In this document: in pieces, positions 24,652-37,645 of the stretch
How positions within the stretch are numbered: the stretch's first letter is position 1
Layout: the number at the start of each line of letters is the position of its first letter
Assembly: GCF_018390555.1 (NCBI RefSeq)
Contig: NZ_JAHBGB010000041.1
Span: 248,001-312,000 of the forward strand
Direction: 5' to 3'
DNA: 64,000 nt
From: Ancylobacter oerskovii
GTDB taxonomy: Bacteria > Pseudomonadota > Alphaproteobacteria > Rhizobiales > Xanthobacteraceae
Program-made: the position numbers and the translations under genes
The notes under the pieces: generated by a model
The model's input: the letters and a program-made list of their open reading frames with translations, nothing else
Told to the model about the DNA's origin: nothing
The model's database searches: none

Positions 24652-26406
24652 ATGTCCGAGGCGACGGCGTTCAGGGATCTCGCCCCGATGAGCGGCGAGG
24701 GACTGGCCGACCGCGCGCGCCGGCTGCTGCGCATCGCCGAGCTCGGCTGGCGCACGCTGGCGGTGCATGCGCTGGCGCATCCTCCCTTCGCCTGGTGGTC
24801 GGCCTCGCTGCCGGTGTCCGGGCGGCTGCTGTTCGCGCCGCAGGACCTGCGGGCCGGCGATCCCGCCCGGGCGGCGGAGATCTATGCCGGCTGCTTCTCC
24901 TTCGCCGGCAAGGCGGTGGAGACCGGCGGCGCCTCGCCCTTCGAGATGGTGCCGCCCTCGCGCGAATGGGCGCAGGCGCTGATGTCGTTCGGCTGGCTGC
25001 GGCACCTCCACGCCTCCGACACCGCCATTGCGCGCGCCAATGCGCGGGCGCTGGTCGGCGATTTCATCAGCCTCGGCGGCGCCCGCCTGCCGATGGCCGC
25101 CGAGCCGGAGGTGGCGGCACGGCGGATGATCAACTGGCTGTCGCAGGCGCCGCTGATCCTCAAGGACGGCGATGCGCGGTTCCATCGCCGCTTCCTGCGC
25201 TGCCTCTCGCAGCAGGCCCGCTATCTGCGCAGCGTCCAGCGGCTCGCCCGTGACGGGCGGGCGCGGCTGGCCTGCGCGGTGGCGCTGAGCTTCGCCGGCC
25301 TGTGCATGGCCGACCAGCCGCGGCTGCTGCGTTCCGCCCAGAGGCGGCTGACCGAGGAACTGGAGCGGCAGGTGCTGGCCGATGGCGGGCCGGCGAGCCG
25401 TAATCCGGGCATGCTGATCGAGCTGCTGCTCGATCTCCTGCCGCTGCGCCAATGCTTCGAGGCGCGCCATGTGCCGCCGCCGCCGGTGCTGGTGAACGCC
25501 ATCGACCGCATGATGCCGATGCTGCGCTTCTTCCGCCATGTCGACGGTTCCTTCGCGCATTTCAACGGCATGGGGCCGACCTCGGCCGACGGGCTGGCGG
25601 TGGTGCTGGCCTATGACGACGCCCGCGGGCAGCCGGTCTCCAACGCGCCCTATTCCGGCTATCAGCGCCTGGAAGCCGGCGGCACGGTGCTGATCGCCGA
25701 CACCGGCCGGCCGCCGCCGCCGCTGATGAGCCACGAGGCGCATGCCGGCTGCCTGTCCTTCGAGCTTTCCAGCGGCCGCAACCGCGTGGTGGTGAATTGC
25801 GGCGCCCCCACCCCGGCGCATGAGAGCTGGCGTTCCGTCGCCCGGCAGACCGCCGCGCATTCCACGGCGACACTGGCGGAGATCTCCTCCTGCCGCTTCA
25901 TCGCCGGCGGGCTCGCCATGAAGCTGTGCGGCACGCCGGTGCTGGACGGCCCCGCCGACATCCATGTCGACCGCTCGGCGCGCGGCGGCGCCGACGTGCT
26001 GCGCGCCAGCCATGACGGCTATGCCCGCCGGCTCGGCATCGTGCATCAGCGCTCGTGGCGGCTGTCGGGCGACGGCAGCTGCCTCGACGGCGAGGACCTG
26101 TTCCGCGCCGCCCAGGGCGAGGAGCTGCCCGGCGACAGCCGCGACGGCTACGCCATCCGCTTCCACCTGCACCCCTCGGTGAAGGCGGCGCGGGCGCCGG
26201 ACGGGCAGACGATCTATCTCACCCTGCCGGATGGCGACGACTGGGTGTTCGAGGCGCCGGACTGCGCGGCGACCATCGAGGAGAGCGTCTATCTCGCCGC
26301 CCATGGCGGGCCGCGCCGGGCCGAGCAGATCGTGGTGAGCGGCCATGCCCGCAAGACGCCGCGCGTCGCCTGGACCTTCGTGCGGGTGCAGGGCGCGCGG
26401 GGGTAG
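24652..26406 (+). CDS. heparinase II/III family protein
   Basis: 584 residues from the ATG giving MSEATAFRD; an in-frame GTG at 24556 would add 32 residues and cannot be excluded. The N-terminal half is an alpha/alpha-toroid-like region (RLLRIAELGW...INWLSQAPLILKDGD) and the C-terminal half is a beta-rich Hepar_II_III domain (LSFELSSGRNRVVVNCGAP..., SHDGYARRLGIVHQRSWRLS). These resemble polysaccharide lyases, but this intracellular alphaproteobacterial subgroup, located between rsmB and purH, has no established substrate. No signal peptide is evident. Confidence 0.88.
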   Translation: MSEATAFRDLAPMSGEGLADRARRLLRIAELGWRTLAVHALAHPPFAWWSASLPVSGRLLFAPQDLRAGDPARAAEIYAGCFSFAGKAVETGGASPFEMVPPSREWAQALMSFGWLRHLHASDTAIARANARALVGDFISLGGARLPMAAEPEVAARRMINWLSQAPLILKDGDARFHRRFLRCLSQQARYLRSVQRLARDGRARLACAVALSFAGLCMADQPRLLRSAQRRLTEELERQVLADGGPASRNPGMLIELLLDLLPLRQCFEARHVPPPPVLVNAIDRMMPMLRFFRHVDGSFAHFNGMGPTSADGLAVVLAYDDARGQPVSNAPYSGYQRLEAGGTVLIADTGRPPPPLMSHEAHAGCLSFELSSGRNRVVVNCGAPTPAHESWRSVARQTAAHSTATLAEISSCRFIAGGLAMKLCGTPVLDGPADIHVDRSARGGADVLRASHDGYARRLGIVHQRSWRLSGDGSCLDGEDLFRAAQGEELPGDSRDGYAIRFHLHPSVKAARAPDGQTIYLTLPDGDDWVFEAPDCAATIEESVYLAAHGGPRRAEQIVVSGHARKTPRVAWTFVRVQGARG

Positions 26407-26423
26407 GAGGCTCTTCGCTTCCC

Positions 26424-26490
26424 GAGGTGGTCCCCTCTCACCGATCGGCTTTGTCGGCCACCTCTTGCCATCGGGGAGAGGGTGGGAAGG
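26424..26490 (+). repeat. reduced family C repeat
   Basis: Short element with cccctctcaccgatcggctt, ggccacctct and ggggagaggg, the outer modules of the mosaic repeat at 10766-11003 without its hairpin core. It opens the 380-base gap before purH, which otherwise holds only the repeats listed next and no visible gene. Confidence 0.55.
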
Positions 26491-26505
26491 AGGCGCGCGC
26501 CGGGG

Positions 26506-26559
26506 AAGGCGTGGATGCCCGGCACGAGGCCGGGCATGACGGTGCTCCGGGTGGGAGCG
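26506..26559 (+). repeat. palindromic repeat, family A (copy 1 of a local pair)
   Basis: gcgtggatgcccggcacgag/gccgggcatgacggtgctcc, the inverted form of the unit at 4818-4853. It is repeated 114 bases downstream, including the trailing ggtgctccgggtgg and agcgg, so the local pair arose by duplication of a block of about 114 bp. Confidence 0.75.
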
Positions 26560-26619
26560 GGCGCGGGGCATTCGGGTGCGGTTTCCCTCTCCCCGGCGGG
26601 GAAAGAGGCGCTCCCCTGG

Positions 26620-26673
26620 GGAGGCGTGGATGCCCGGCACGAGGCCGGGCATGACGGTGCTCCGGGTGGAAGC
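26620..26673 (+). repeat. palindromic repeat, family A (copy 2 of a local pair)
   Basis: Near-identical to 26506-26559. Between the copies lies a short ccctctccccggcgggga segment resembling the family C edge. It ends about 115 bases before the purH start. Confidence 0.75.
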
Positions 26674-26786
26674 GGACAGAGGCGTCGTCTACCCTCCGCG
26701 CGACAGGGTTGCGTGAGGCGAGGGTTAACGCGCCGGGCGTTCCGTGATAGGCCCCCGCCAATCCGCAACGAGGCCCGGCCACCACC

Positions 26787-28376
26787 ATGTCGCTCGACAT
26801 CCGCCCCATCACCCGCGCGCTGCTCTCGGTCTCCGACAAGACCGGGCTCGTCGATTTCGCCCGCACGCTCGCCGCGCATGGCGTCGAGCTGGTCTCGACC
26901 GGCGGCACCAGCAAGGCGCTGAAGGAGGCGGGGCTTCAGGTGCGCGACGTCTCCGACGTCACCGGCTTCCCGGAGATGATGGACGGCCGGGTGAAGACGC
27001 TGCACCCCAAGGTGCATGGCGGCATCCTCGCCGTGCGCGCCGACGCCGCCCACAAGGCGGCGATGCAGGAGCACGGCATCGGCGCGATCGACCTCGTGGT
27101 GGTCAACCTCTATCCGTTCGAGGCGACCGTCGCCCGCGGGGCCTCCTTCGACGAGTGCGTGGAGAACATCGATGTCGGCGGCCCGGCGATGATCCGCGCC
27201 GCCGCCAAGAACCATGGCGACGTCACCGTGGCGGTCGATCCTTCCGCCTATGCGACCGTGCTCGACGAGATCGCCGCGCAGGGCGGCACCGCCGGCGCCA
27301 CCCGCCGCCGCCTCGCCCGCGCCGCCTTCGCCCGTACCGCCGCCTATGACGCCGCCATCGCCGAGTGGTTCACCTCGGTGGAGGGCGACACGGCGCCGCC
27401 GAGCCGCGCCTTCGCCGGCACGCTGGCCGAGGCGCTGCGCTATGGCGAGAACCCGCATCAGGACGCGGCGTTCTATCTGAGCGGCATCGCGCGGCCGGGC
27501 GTCGCCACCGCCCGGCAGCTGCAGGGCAAGGCGCTCTCCTACAACAACCTCAACGACACCGACGCCGCCTTCGAGGCGGTGGCCGAGTTCGACCCCGCCC
27601 GCGCGCCGGCGGTGGTGATCGTCAAGCACGCCAATCCCTGCGGCGTCGCCGAAGGCGCCAGCCTCGTCGAGGCCTATCGCAAGGCGCTGGCCTGCGACCC
27701 GACCTCGGCCTTTGGCGGCATCGTGGCGCTGAACCGCACGCTGGACGCCGAGGCGGCGAAGGCGATCGTCGAGATCTTCACCGAGGTGATCGTCGCCCCC
27801 GACGCCACCGAGGAAGCGGCGGCCATCGTCGCCGCGAAGAAGAACCTGCGCCTGCTGGTGACGGGCGGGCTCCCGGACCCCCGCGCCAACGGCCTTGCCG
27901 TGAAGTCGCTGGCCGGCGGGCTGCTGGTGCAGTCGCGCGACAATGCGGTGGTCGACGACATGGAGCTGAAGGTCGTCACCAGGCGGGCGCCGACCCCTGC
28001 CGAGCTCGCCGATCTCGCCTTCGCCTTCCGCGTCGCCAAGCATGTGAAGTCGAACGCCATCGTCTATGCCAAGGACCTCGCCACGGTGGGCATCGGCGCC
28101 GGGCAGATGAGCCGGGTCGATTCGGCGCGCATCGCCGCCCGCAAGGCCGTCGACGCCGCCGCCGCCGCCGGGCTCGCCGCGCCGCTGACCAAGGGCTGCG
28201 TGGTGGCGTCCGACGCCTTCTTCCCCTTCGCCGACGGCCTGCTGACGGCCATCGAGGCCGGGGCGACGGCGGTGATCCAGCCGGGCGGCTCGATCCGCGA
28301 CGCCGACGTGATCGCCGCCGCCGACGAGGCGGGCATCGCCATGGTGTTCACCGGCGTGCGCCATTTCCGCCACTGA
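26787..28376 (+). CDS. purH: bifunctional AICAR formyltransferase / IMP cyclohydrolase
   Basis: 529 residues. It carries out the last two steps of IMP synthesis: formyl transfer from 10-formyl-THF to AICAR, then ring closure. The N-terminal MGS-like cyclohydrolase domain spans about 1-150 ([29 protein letters not shown]). The C-terminal AICARFT domain contains LRYGENPHQ (217-225) and VKHANPCG with catalytic Lys280-His281. A strong terminator follows. The ATG is preceded by cggccaccacc without an obvious Shine-Dalgarno; the family N-terminus supports the start. Confidence 0.97.
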   Translation: MSLDIRPITRALLSVSDKTGLVDFARTLAAHGVELVSTGGTSKALKEAGLQVRDVSDVTGFPEMMDGRVKTLHPKVHGGILAVRADAAHKAAMQEHGIGAIDLVVVNLYPFEATVARGASFDECVENIDVGGPAMIRAAAKNHGDVTVAVDPSAYATVLDEIAAQGGTAGATRRRLARAAFARTAAYDAAIAEWFTSVEGDTAPPSRAFAGTLAEALRYGENPHQDAAFYLSGIARPGVATARQLQGKALSYNNLNDTDAAFEAVAEFDPARAPAVVIVKHANPCGVAEGASLVEAYRKALACDPTSAFGGIVALNRTLDAEAAKAIVEIFTEVIVAPDATEEAAAIVAAKKNLRLLVTGGLPDPRANGLAVKSLAGGLLVQSRDNAVVDDMELKVVTRRAPTPAELADLAFAFRVAKHVKSNAIVYAKDLATVGIGAGQMSRVDSARIAARKAVDAAAAAGLAAPLTKGCVVASDAFFPFADGLLTAIEAGATAVIQPGGSIRDADVIAAADEAGIAMVFTGVRHFRH

Positions 28377-28401
28377 TCGCCGCTGCCGCCGCGTCGACCG
28401 C

Positions 28402-28436
28402 AAGGGCCGGTGCGAACCGGCCCTTTTGCTTTTTCC
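28402..28436 (+). terminator. Rho-independent terminator of purH
   Basis: Perfect 10-bp stem aagggccggt/accggccctt with a GCGA tetraloop, followed by TTTTGCTTTTT, 25 bases after the purH stop. The remaining 200 bases before the glutamate dehydrogenase gene show no gene and should hold its promoter. Confidence 0.9.
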
Positions 28437-28634
28437 TCGCCGTCCGCACCGGCGGCGCCGACATTCCCCAGCGGCCGGAGTCGCTGAAATTTGATACATC
28501 TGTGCCACCCTGTCCGGTGTCGTCGGCTGTGACGACCCGGCAACGGGGCTAAGGTCGTCATCCGGCCGTCAGAAGCCGGAACCAACGATAGGGCGGCCGC
28601 CGCGACGGCGCGCGGACCGAGGCAGGAGACGGAC

Positions 28635-31600
28635 ATGGGTGTCGAAGGCTTTCTCGCCAGCGAGGACGAGCGCGCGGCGCGCCAGCTGGTGGAACAGGCG
28701 GATCTCATCACGCAGGCGACCGAGGGCGACATGCCGCCCCGTTTCGCCAGCCGGCTGTTCGGGCGGGCGGCGGCGGAGGATGTGCGGCTCTACACCGCGC
28801 AGGAGCTGGCCGAGCTGGCGCGGCGCGCCCATGAGCATCTCGCCCGCCGCAGCCCCGGCACCGCCGATGTGCGCGTCGAGCTGCCGCCGGCGGTGGCGGG
28901 CGGCGAGCGCCTCGGCGAGGTGACGGTCATCGAGATCGTCAACGACGACATGCCGTTCCTGCTCGATTCGGCGATGGCGGCGCTCAATGAGCGCAACCTC
29001 ACCGCCTCGCTGGTGGTGCACCCGATCCTGCGCGTCGAGCGCGACCGGCAGGGGGCGCTGGTCGGCATCGCCGCCCAGGGGGCGCCCAAGGACCCGCACC
29101 AGAAGCGCGAGAGCCTCATCCACATCCATGTGCCGCGCCTCGCCGATGCCGGCGAGCGCGAGGCGCTGGCCGCCGAGCTGGTCGGCATCCTCGCCCAGGT
29201 GCGCGCGGCGGTGACCGACTGGAAGCCGATGCGCGCCGAGGTGGAGGCGGCGGTGGCGGAGCTGCGCGCCGCCCCGGCCGGCGTGCCGCAGGACGAGGCC
29301 GCCGAGGCGGTCGCCTTCCTCGACTGGCTGCTGGCGGACAATTTCACCTTCCTCGGCACCCGCCATTATGACCTCGAGGCTGGCGGCCTGTTCTCCCGCC
29401 GCATGAAGGACGCCTACGGCCTGCTCGCCGACGAGGAGACGCGGCTGTTCCGCCGCCAGCTCGACCCCAAGGCGGTGAGCGCCGACCTGTCGCTGGTGCT
29501 GGCCGATGCCAGCCCGCTGGTGGTGACGCGCTCGCGCACCGTGGCGCAGGTGCACCGGCGCACCTGGATGGATGTGGTGGTGGTGAAGCGCTACGACGCC
29601 GAGGGCCGGGTGGCCGGGGGCCTCGCCATCGCCGGGCTGTTCACCTCCTCCGCCTATACGCGCTCGCTGTCGGTGATCCCGCTGCTGCGCCGCAAGGCCA
29701 TGAGCGTGATCGAGCGCGCCGGCTTCGATCCCGCCAGCCATTCCGGCAAGGCGCTGGCCAGCGTGCTGGAGCATTTCCCGCGCGACGAGCTGTTCCAGAT
29801 CGACGCGGGCACGCTGTTCCATTTCGCGCTCGCCATCCTGCAGCTCGACGAGCATCCGCGCGTCCGCGTGCTGGCGTGGCGCGAGCGGTTCGACCGCTTC
29901 GTCTCGGTGCTGGTCTATGTGCCGCGCGACCGCTACGGCTCGGAGGTGCGCCAGCGCATCGGCGACCTGCTGGCGGCGCGCTTCGGCGGCCGGGTGGTGG
30001 CCTTCAAGCCGCTGTTCCTCGATGGGCCGCTGACGCGCGTGCATTTCACCCTCGAACGCGACGAGACGGAAACGCCGGCCGACCCCGGCCGCGCCGAGCT
30101 GGAAACGCAGGTGGGGGAGATCATCCGCACCTGGGAGGACGTGTTCGCCGGCGCCATCGGCCTCGTCTACCCGCCGGAGACCGCGGCGAAGCTGCGCGCG
30201 CGCTATGGCCGCGCCTTTCCCGCCGGCTATGAGGACACCAACACCCCGCAGACCGCGCTCGCCGACCTGCGGCTGATGGAGCGGCTCGGCGAAGTGGCGC
30301 CGGTCGCGGTCGACTTCCACAAGCCGGAAGGCACCGGCGGCGAGCGGGTCGGGCTGAAGGTGCTGAGCTACAAGGTGCCGCGCCTGCTGTCCGAGCGGGT
30401 GCCGCTGCTGGAGGCGATGGGCTTCGTCGTCGTCGACGAGCGCACCTTCACCGTCGAGCCCGACGGCCTCGCCCCGGTCTATGTCCATGACATGCTGCTC
30501 GCCCGGCGCGGCGGCGGCGACATCGACCTCGACGTGCTGGAAAGCCGGCTGCATGCCTGCCTGATGGCGGTGCTGCACGGGCAGGCGGAAAGCGACGGCT
30601 TCAACGCGCTGGTGCTCAATGCCCGACTCGGCTGGCGCGACATCGCGCTGCTGCGCACGCTGGCGCGCTATCTGCGGCAGATCGGCTCGCCCTACAGCCA
30701 GGACTATCTGTGGACGGCGCTGAACGCGCATCCCGCCATCGTCGACCGGCTGGTGGCGCTGTTCCATGCCCGCTTCGACCCCGCCGCCGGCACCGGCCGC
30801 GAGGAGCGCCAGGAGGAGGGCAGCCCGCGCGAGGCGGCGATCCGCGCCGAGATCGAGGAGGCGCTGACAGGGGTGCAGAGCCTCGACGACGACCGCATCC
30901 TGCGCGCCTTCGCCGATCTCGTCGGCGCGGCGATCCGCACCAATTTCTTCCAGACGACGGCGAGCGGCGACCCCTTGCCGACCATCGCGGTGAAGTTCCT
31001 CAGCCACAAGGTGGAGGGGCTGCCGCTGCCCAAGCCGCTGTTCGAGATCTTCGTGCATTCGCCGCGGGTGGAGGGCATCCATCTGCGCTTCGGCCGGGTG
31101 GCGCGCGGCGGGTTGCGCTGGTCGGACCGGCCGCAGGACTTCCGCACCGAGGTGCTGGGCCTCGTCAAGGCGCAGCAGGTGAAGAACGCGGTGATCGTGC
31201 CGGTGGGCGCCAAGGGCGGCTTCGTGCCGAAGCTGCTGCCCGCCGGCCCGCGCGAGGCGGTGCAGGCGGAAGGCACGGAAGCCTACAAGCTGTTCGTCTC
31301 CTCGCTGCTCGACCTCACCGACAATATCGACGGCGCCGAGATCGACCATCCGCCCCGGGTGGTGCGGCACGACGAGGACGACCCCTATCTGGTGGTCGCC
31401 GCCGACAAGGGCACCGCGACCTTCTCCGACACCGCCAACGGGCTTTCCGAGGCGCGCGGCTTCTGGCTGGGCGACGCCTTCGCCTCCGGCGGCTCGGTCG
31501 GCTACGACCACAAGGGCATGGGCATCACCGCCCGCGGCGCCTGGGAGGCGGTGCGCCGGCACTTCCGCGAGATGGACACCGACATAAGGGTGACGCCCTT

Positions 31601-33497
31601 CACCGTGGCCGGCGTCGGCGACATGTCGGGCGACGTGTTCGGCAACGGCATGCTGCTGGAGAACACCATCAAGCTGGTCGCGGCCTTCGACCACCGCGAC
31701 ATCTTCCTCGACCCGACGCCGGACCCGCTCGCCTCGCTCGCCGAGCGCAAGCGGCTGTTCGCGCTGCCGCGCTCCTCCTGGCAGGACTACGACAAATCGC
31801 TGATCTCGCCGGGGGGAGGTGTTTACTCACGCGCGGCCAAGAGCATCGCGCTCGCCCCGGCGGTGCGCGAGGCGCTCGGCTTCGACCGCTCCACCGCCTC
31901 GCCGGCCGAGGTGATCAGCGCCATCCTGCGGGCGCCGGTGGACCTCCTGTGGTTCGGCGGCATCGGCACCTATATCCGCGCCTCCGCCGAGACCGACGCC
32001 CAGGCCGGCGACCGCGCCAATGACGCGGTGCGCATCGCCGCCGCCGATGTGCGGGCCAAGGTGATCGGCGAGGGGGCCAATCTCGGCGTCACCCAGCGCG
32101 CCCGCATCGAGGCGGCCAAGCGCGGGGTGCGGCTCAACACCGATGCCATCGACAACTCGGCCGGGGTGAACACCTCCGACGTCGAGGTGAACATCAAGAT
32201 CGCCCTCGGGCCGGCGGTGCGCGACGGGCGGCTCGACGCCGGGGCGCGCGCCGAATTGCTGGCCTCGATGACCGACGAGGTGGCGGCCCTGGTGCTGCGC
32301 AACAACTATCTGCAGACGCTGGCACTGTCGCTGGCCGAGCGGCGGGCGGTGGGCGAGCTCACCTTCCACCAGCGGCTGATGCAGCGGCTGGAGGAGCGCG
32401 GCCTGCTCGACCGCGCGGTGGAATATCTGCCGGGCGACGGCGAGATCAACGAGCGGCGGGGGCGCGGCGAGGGGCTGACGCGGCCGGAGCTGGCGGTGCT
32501 GCTGGCCTATGCCAAGCTGACCGCACATTCCGACCTGCTCGACACCGACGTGCCGGACGACCCCTATCTCGCCCGCGAGCTCACCGCCTATTTCCCGCCG
32601 GAGCTGAACGACCGCTTCCCCGACGGGATCGAGGGGCACCGGCTGCGCCGCGACATCATCGCCACCCGGCTCTCCAACGCGATGATCAACCATGGCGGGC
32701 CGGCCTTCCTGTCGCGGCTCATCGATGCCACCGGCGCCGATGTCGGCTCGCTCGCCAAGGCCTTCGCGGTGGTGCGCGACGGCTTCGACCTCGGCGCCCT
32801 CAACGCCGCGATCGACGCGCTGGACGGCCGTACCACCGGCGCGGTGCAGCTGGATCTCTATGCGGCGGTGCAGGACCTGCTGCTCGACCGCACCGTGTGG
32901 TTCCTGCGCAATGTCGACCTGCGCCACAGCCTCGACCAGCTGGTGGCGCATTACGCCGCCGGCGTGCCGCCGGTGGTGGAGGCGCTGAAGGGCACGGTGC
33001 GGGAGCTGATCCCGGAGGAGACGCGGGCGGTCTACGACGCCCGCATCGCCCAGTGGACGCAGGCCGGCGTGCCGGAGGAGCTGGCACGCCGCATCGCCCG
33101 GCTGCCGGCGGTGGCGAACGCCACCGACATCGTGCTGATCGCCGACCGTACCAAGGCGTCGATCCCCGACGTGGCCACGACCTTCTTCGCGGTGGGGCTG
33201 CATTTCCGCCTCGACCGCATCGTCTCGGCGGCGCGGGGGCTGGCGGTCAGCGACTATTACGACCGGCTGGCGCTGGAACGGGCGCTGGTGGCCTTCGAGA
33301 TCGCGGTGCGGCGGCTCGCCGCCGAGGTGATCGAGAGCCACGGCCCGGGGGCCGCCGGGGTCGCCGCCTGGGCGGCGGCGCGGTCGGCGGAGGTGGAGCG
33401 CACCCGCGCGGCGGTGCACGAGATCGCCGGCTCGGGCCTCAGCGTCTCCAAGCTGTCGGTGGCGGCGAGCCTGATCGGCGACCTGGTGCGGGGATAG
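28635..33497 (+). CDS. gdhB: NAD-specific glutamate dehydrogenase, large (about 180 kDa) type
   Basis: 1620 residues, matching the L-180 class of NAD-dependent glutamate dehydrogenases, which oxidise glutamate to 2-oxoglutarate and ammonia, usually in a catabolic role. N-terminal ACT-like regulatory segments ([15 protein letters not shown] near 100) precede the catalytic core from about 790: [28 protein letters not shown] with the catalytic lysine, and [23 protein letters not shown] near 1000. Long helical C-terminal domain. AGGAG lies nine bases before the ATG. Monocistronic; no frameshift in 4.9 kb. Confidence 0.95.
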   Translation: MGVEGFLASEDERAARQLVEQADLITQATEGDMPPRFASRLFGRAAAEDVRLYTAQELAELARRAHEHLARRSPGTADVRVELPPAVAGGERLGEVTVIEIVNDDMPFLLDSAMAALNERNLTASLVVHPILRVERDRQGALVGIAAQGAPKDPHQKRESLIHIHVPRLADAGEREALAAELVGILAQVRAAVTDWKPMRAEVEAAVAELRAAPAGVPQDEAAEAVAFLDWLLADNFTFLGTRHYDLEAGGLFSRRMKDAYGLLADEETRLFRRQLDPKAVSADLSLVLADASPLVVTRSRTVAQVHRRTWMDVVVVKRYDAEGRVAGGLAIAGLFTSSAYTRSLSVIPLLRRKAMSVIERAGFDPASHSGKALASVLEHFPRDELFQIDAGTLFHFALAILQLDEHPRVRVLAWRERFDRFVSVLVYVPRDRYGSEVRQRIGDLLAARFGGRVVAFKPLFLDGPLTRVHFTLERDETETPADPGRAELETQVGEIIRTWEDVFAGAIGLVYPPETAAKLRARYGRAFPAGYEDTNTPQTALADLRLMERLGEVAPVAVDFHKPEGTGGERVGLKVLSYKVPRLLSERVPLLEAMGFVVVDERTFTVEPDGLAPVYVHDMLLARRGGGDIDLDVLESRLHACLMAVLHGQAESDGFNALVLNARLGWRDIALLRTLARYLRQIGSPYSQDYLWTALNAHPAIVDRLVALFHARFDPAAGTGREERQEEGSPREAAIRAEIEEALTGVQSLDDDRILRAFADLVGAAIRTNFFQTTASGDPLPTIAVKFLSHKVEGLPLPKPLFEIFVHSPRVEGIHLRFGRVARGGLRWSDRPQDFRTEVLGLVKAQQVKNAVIVPVGAKGGFVPKLLPAGPREAVQAEGTEAYKLFVSSLLDLTDNIDGAEIDHPPRVVRHDEDDPYLVVAADKGTATFSDTANGLSEARGFWLGDAFASGGSVGYDHKGMGITARGAWEAVRRHFREMDTDIRVTPFTVAGVGDMSGDVFGNGMLLENTIKLVAAFDHRDIFLDPTPDPLASLAERKRLFALPRSSWQDYDKSLISPGGGVYSRAAKSIALAPAVREALGFDRSTASPAEVISAILRAPVDLLWFGGIGTYIRASAETDAQAGDRANDAVRIAAADVRAKVIGEGANLGVTQRARIEAAKRGVRLNTDAIDNSAGVNTSDVEVNIKIALGPAVRDGRLDAGARAELLASMTDEVAALVLRNNYLQTLALSLAERRAVGELTFHQRLMQRLEERGLLDRAVEYLPGDGEINERRGRGEGLTRPELAVLLAYAKLTAHSDLLDTDVPDDPYLARELTAYFPPELNDRFPDGIEGHRLRRDIIATRLSNAMINHGGPAFLSRLIDATGADVGSLAKAFAVVRDGFDLGALNAAIDALDGRTTGAVQLDLYAAVQDLLLDRTVWFLRNVDLRHSLDQLVAHYAAGVPPVVEALKGTVRELIPEETRAVYDARIAQWTQAGVPEELARRIARLPAVANATDIVLIADRTKASIPDVATTFFAVGLHFRLDRIVSAARGLAVSDYYDRLALERALVAFEIAVRRLAAEVIESHGPGAAGVAAWAAARSAEVERTRAAVHEIAGSGLSVSKLSVAASLIGDLVRG

Positions 33498-33674
33498 CCG
33501 CGAGCAGGGCCCGACTGGCGCGCCTTTTGCCTGTGCCGCGCCTGCGGGCCTTGTGTCGGCCTTGGGGGTGAAGCGATATCCGGGCGGCGGGGGCGTTCCT
33601 GCCGGCCGGGCGTCGCCTCGAGCGTTGATCCGACATCCCGCCTCCGATCGTCGGCTGGGTAGGGACCTCCCGCC

Positions 33675-34445
33675 ATGTGGCCGTTTTCCCCACCGGTCGA
33701 GCCGCTTCTGGCGGTCGACCGGATCGTCAGTCTCGGCGCCTTGTGCGAGGTGGCCTATCAGGCGCGCCGCCTGTCGCGCACGGGCCGCGCCTACCCTTTC
33801 GACTGGTGGGACACGCCGTTTCACGGTGTGCTCACCGTGCTGGAGGTGGGGGCGGCCGAGGTGTTCGCGGCGGTCCACATCGTCAGGGTGCCGACCGGGC
33901 GCGGCACGCTTCCGGCCTTCTGTTCGCGCCTCTCCGAGACGATCCACCAGCACGAATTTTCCGCAGGCGAGGATGTGCCGGCCATGGAGGCGGCGGAGAT
34001 CGAGCGCCGTCTCGTCCCGAAATACCGCGCGCTCCATCATCGTCTGATCGCCGACTGCGCCTCGGGCACGACGCTGTTCGTGCGCCAGCGCAACCCGCGC
34101 TACGATGTGGAGGGTGCGGCGCTGGAGGCGACGCTCGACCGCCTGCATGCCGCATTGGTGCGCTTCGCGGCCGATCCGAGGCTGCTGCTGCTCGACTACC
34201 CGCCGGTGGCGCCGCGACCCTGGCTGATCGCGGCGCAGGTGCCATGCTATCGCGATCGCCGGGATCTCGGCTCGCGGCGGGGCTGGAACGAGGTGTTCCG
34301 CGCACACGGCATCGTCTGCCGGGCGCCCGGCGACGATTTCGGCATCGAGGATCTGCGGGCGAGCTTTGCGAGGGCCTCCCCGCTCGCCGTCGCGATCCGC
34401 CGCGCCCTGCGGCGCCGCCGGGCCTTGCCGCGCGGCGCCGACTAA
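33675..34445 (+). CDS. DUF1796 family putative cysteine peptidase
   Basis: 256 residues. The N-terminal VSLGALCEVAYQARRLSRTG followed by YPFDWWDTPFHGVLTVLE matches the DUF1796 papain-like fold, in which the Cys of the LGxxCEV motif (Cys24 here) is the proposed nucleophile. No signal peptide. The C-terminus is Arg-rich. The activity of this family is essentially unknown; members are found in scattered genomes, sometimes near glycan or capsule genes, but here the neighbours are gdhB and acs (convergent, stop codons 13 bases apart). A start one codon away in another frame is not supported. Confidence 0.75.
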   Translation: MWPFSPPVEPLLAVDRIVSLGALCEVAYQARRLSRTGRAYPFDWWDTPFHGVLTVLEVGAAEVFAAVHIVRVPTGRGTLPAFCSRLSETIHQHEFSAGEDVPAMEAAEIERRLVPKYRALHHRLIADCASGTTLFVRQRNPRYDVEGAALEATLDRLHAALVRFAADPRLLLLDYPPVAPRPWLIAAQVPCYRDRRDLGSRRGWNEVFRAHGIVCRAPGDDFGIEDLRASFARASPLAVAIRRALRRRRALPRGAD

Positions 34446-34458
34446 AGACGCCGCGCCG

Positions 34459-36414
<1,956 letters not shown>

Positions 36415-36541
36415 TGGCGTTTTCCCTCCATGCCTGCGCTGGTGCGCCTTATCTTGGTTCCAGGGAATTATGGTGAGGTGGCCGCATCGCGACAAGCATG
36501 GCCGGCGCGAGACTTTGGTCGGTATGCCGCAACCCGCGCGA

Positions 36542-37207
36542 TCAGCCGGACGGTTTCGGCCGCCAGACGGCGGTGCGCTTGATCTCGCTGTCCTCGAGCT
36601 CGCGCGAGACGGGCACGCCATATTCGGCCAGCTTCTCCAGCCGCTCGCGCGGAAGGTAGCTGCGTCCGGGATCGCCGATCCACACCTGCGCACCGCGGGC
36701 GGCGAGCGCTTCCAGCCAGGCGAAGACCTGCGCCGCAAGGTCGCGCTCATAGGCGATGTCGCCGGCCAGCACCACGTCCCACCCCTCGTCGCGGCCGAGC
36801 ACGTCGCGTTCGCAGGCGGTGATGGCGTCGAGGCCGTTCAGCCCGGCATTGAGCGCGATGGCGGCGCGGGCGAAGGGATCGATGTCCGCCGCCTCCACCG
36901 CGCGGGCGCCGGCCAGCCGGGCCGCCAGCGCGACGAGGCCGGAGCCGGAGGCGAAATCCAGCACGCGCTTGCCGGCGACGATCCCGGGATTGTCCAGTAC
37001 ATGGCGGGCCAATGCCTGGCCGCCGGCCCAGGCGAAGGCCCAGAAGGGCGGTGGCAGGCCCATCTCGCCGAGCTCCTCCTCGGTGCGCTGCCAGATCGGC
37101 ACCGCCTCGTCGGCGACGTGGAGCCGGATTTCCGGCACCAGCGGCACCGGACGCGGGCGGGTTTCGGCGCGGATGAAGGCGCCGGGATCCTCGATCGCCG
37201 CCCTCAC
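36542..37207 (-). CDS. METTL20/ETFBKMT-like protein methyltransferase
   Basis: 221 residues from a GTG that overlaps the stop of the EVE gene (GTGA). The seven-strand SAM domain begins with [16 protein letters not shown] (81-96), preceded by the subgroup signature [19 protein letters not shown] (51-69), and followed by a DIAYERD post-I motif. This signature is shared with mitochondrial ETFBKMT (METTL20) and its alphaproteobacterial relatives, which methylate lysines of the electron-transfer flavoprotein beta subunit; that target is an inference. Last gene of the tsaD-gpsA-EVE operon. Confidence 0.82.
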   Translation of the reverse strand: MRAAIEDPGAFIRAETRPRPVPLVPEIRLHVADEAVPIWQRTEEELGEMGLPPPFWAFAWAGGQALARHVLDNPGIVAGKRVLDFASGSGLVALAARLAGARAVEAADIDPFARAAIALNAGLNGLDAITACERDVLGRDEGWDVVLAGDIAYERDLAAQVFAWLEALAARGAQVWIGDPGRSYLPRERLEKLAEYGVPVSRELEDSEIKRTAVWRPKPSG

Positions 37208-37620
37208 CTGGCCCCGGCCATGGACAGGACGATGTCCCATTCCTCGTCGGTGACGGGCTGCACGGAGAGGCGGGAGAAGCGCATCAGCGCCATTTCCGAC
37301 AAACGCGGCTCGGCCTTGACGGCGGCGAGCGTCACCGGCTTCGGCAGGCTCTCCACCGCCTTGATGTCGACCATGACGAACTTGCCCGTCGGGTCGGAGG
37401 GATCGGGATAGGCTTCCCGGATCACCTCGACGATGCCGACGATCTCCTTGCCCTCGTTGGAGTGGTAGAAGAAGCCGCGATCGCCGAGCTTCATCGCCAG
37501 CAGCTGCTGCTTGGCCAGATGGTTGCGCACGCCGTCCCAATGGGTGCCCTTGGCGCCGGCGTCGAGCTGGTTCTGCCAGGACCATTTGAAGGGCTCGGAC
37601 TTGTAGAGCCAATGCGCCAT
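37204..37620 (-). CDS. EVE domain-containing protein
   Basis: 138 residues, a single EVE (PUA-like) domain: MAHWLYKSEPFKWSW, W-DGVRNHLAKQ, and GDRGFFYHSNEGKEIVGIVEV are the typical landmarks. EVE domains bind modified bases in DNA or RNA and are related to YTH readers; the cellular role of stand-alone bacterial EVE proteins is open. It sits 25 bases after gpsA and overlaps the methyltransferase by four bases. The association of EVE with gpsA/tsaD is common in alphaproteobacteria. Confidence 0.93.
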   Translation of the reverse strand: MAHWLYKSEPFKWSWQNQLDAGAKGTHWDGVRNHLAKQQLLAMKLGDRGFFYHSNEGKEIVGIVEVIREAYPDPSDPTGKFVMVDIKAVESLPKPVTLAAVKAEPRLSEMALMRFSRLSVQPVTDEEWDIVLSMAGAR

Positions 37621-37645
37621 TTTTCCTTCCACCCTTCCGCCTGTG

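Noticed and set aside
23194..26652. 1152-codon open frame on the minus strand opposite the RsmB-type and heparinase-like genes
   Set aside because: It is antisense to two well-supported genes, is extremely Arg/Gly/His-rich with no domain, and arises because stop codons are rare in GC-rich DNA.
28569..31694. 1041-codon minus-strand open frame opposite glutamate dehydrogenase
   Set aside because: Antisense shadow of gdhB with composition typical of a complementary-frame artefact.
31827..34307. 826-codon minus-strand open frame across the end of gdhB and the DUF1796 gene
   Set aside because: Crosses two real genes on the opposite strand and has no recognisable domain.
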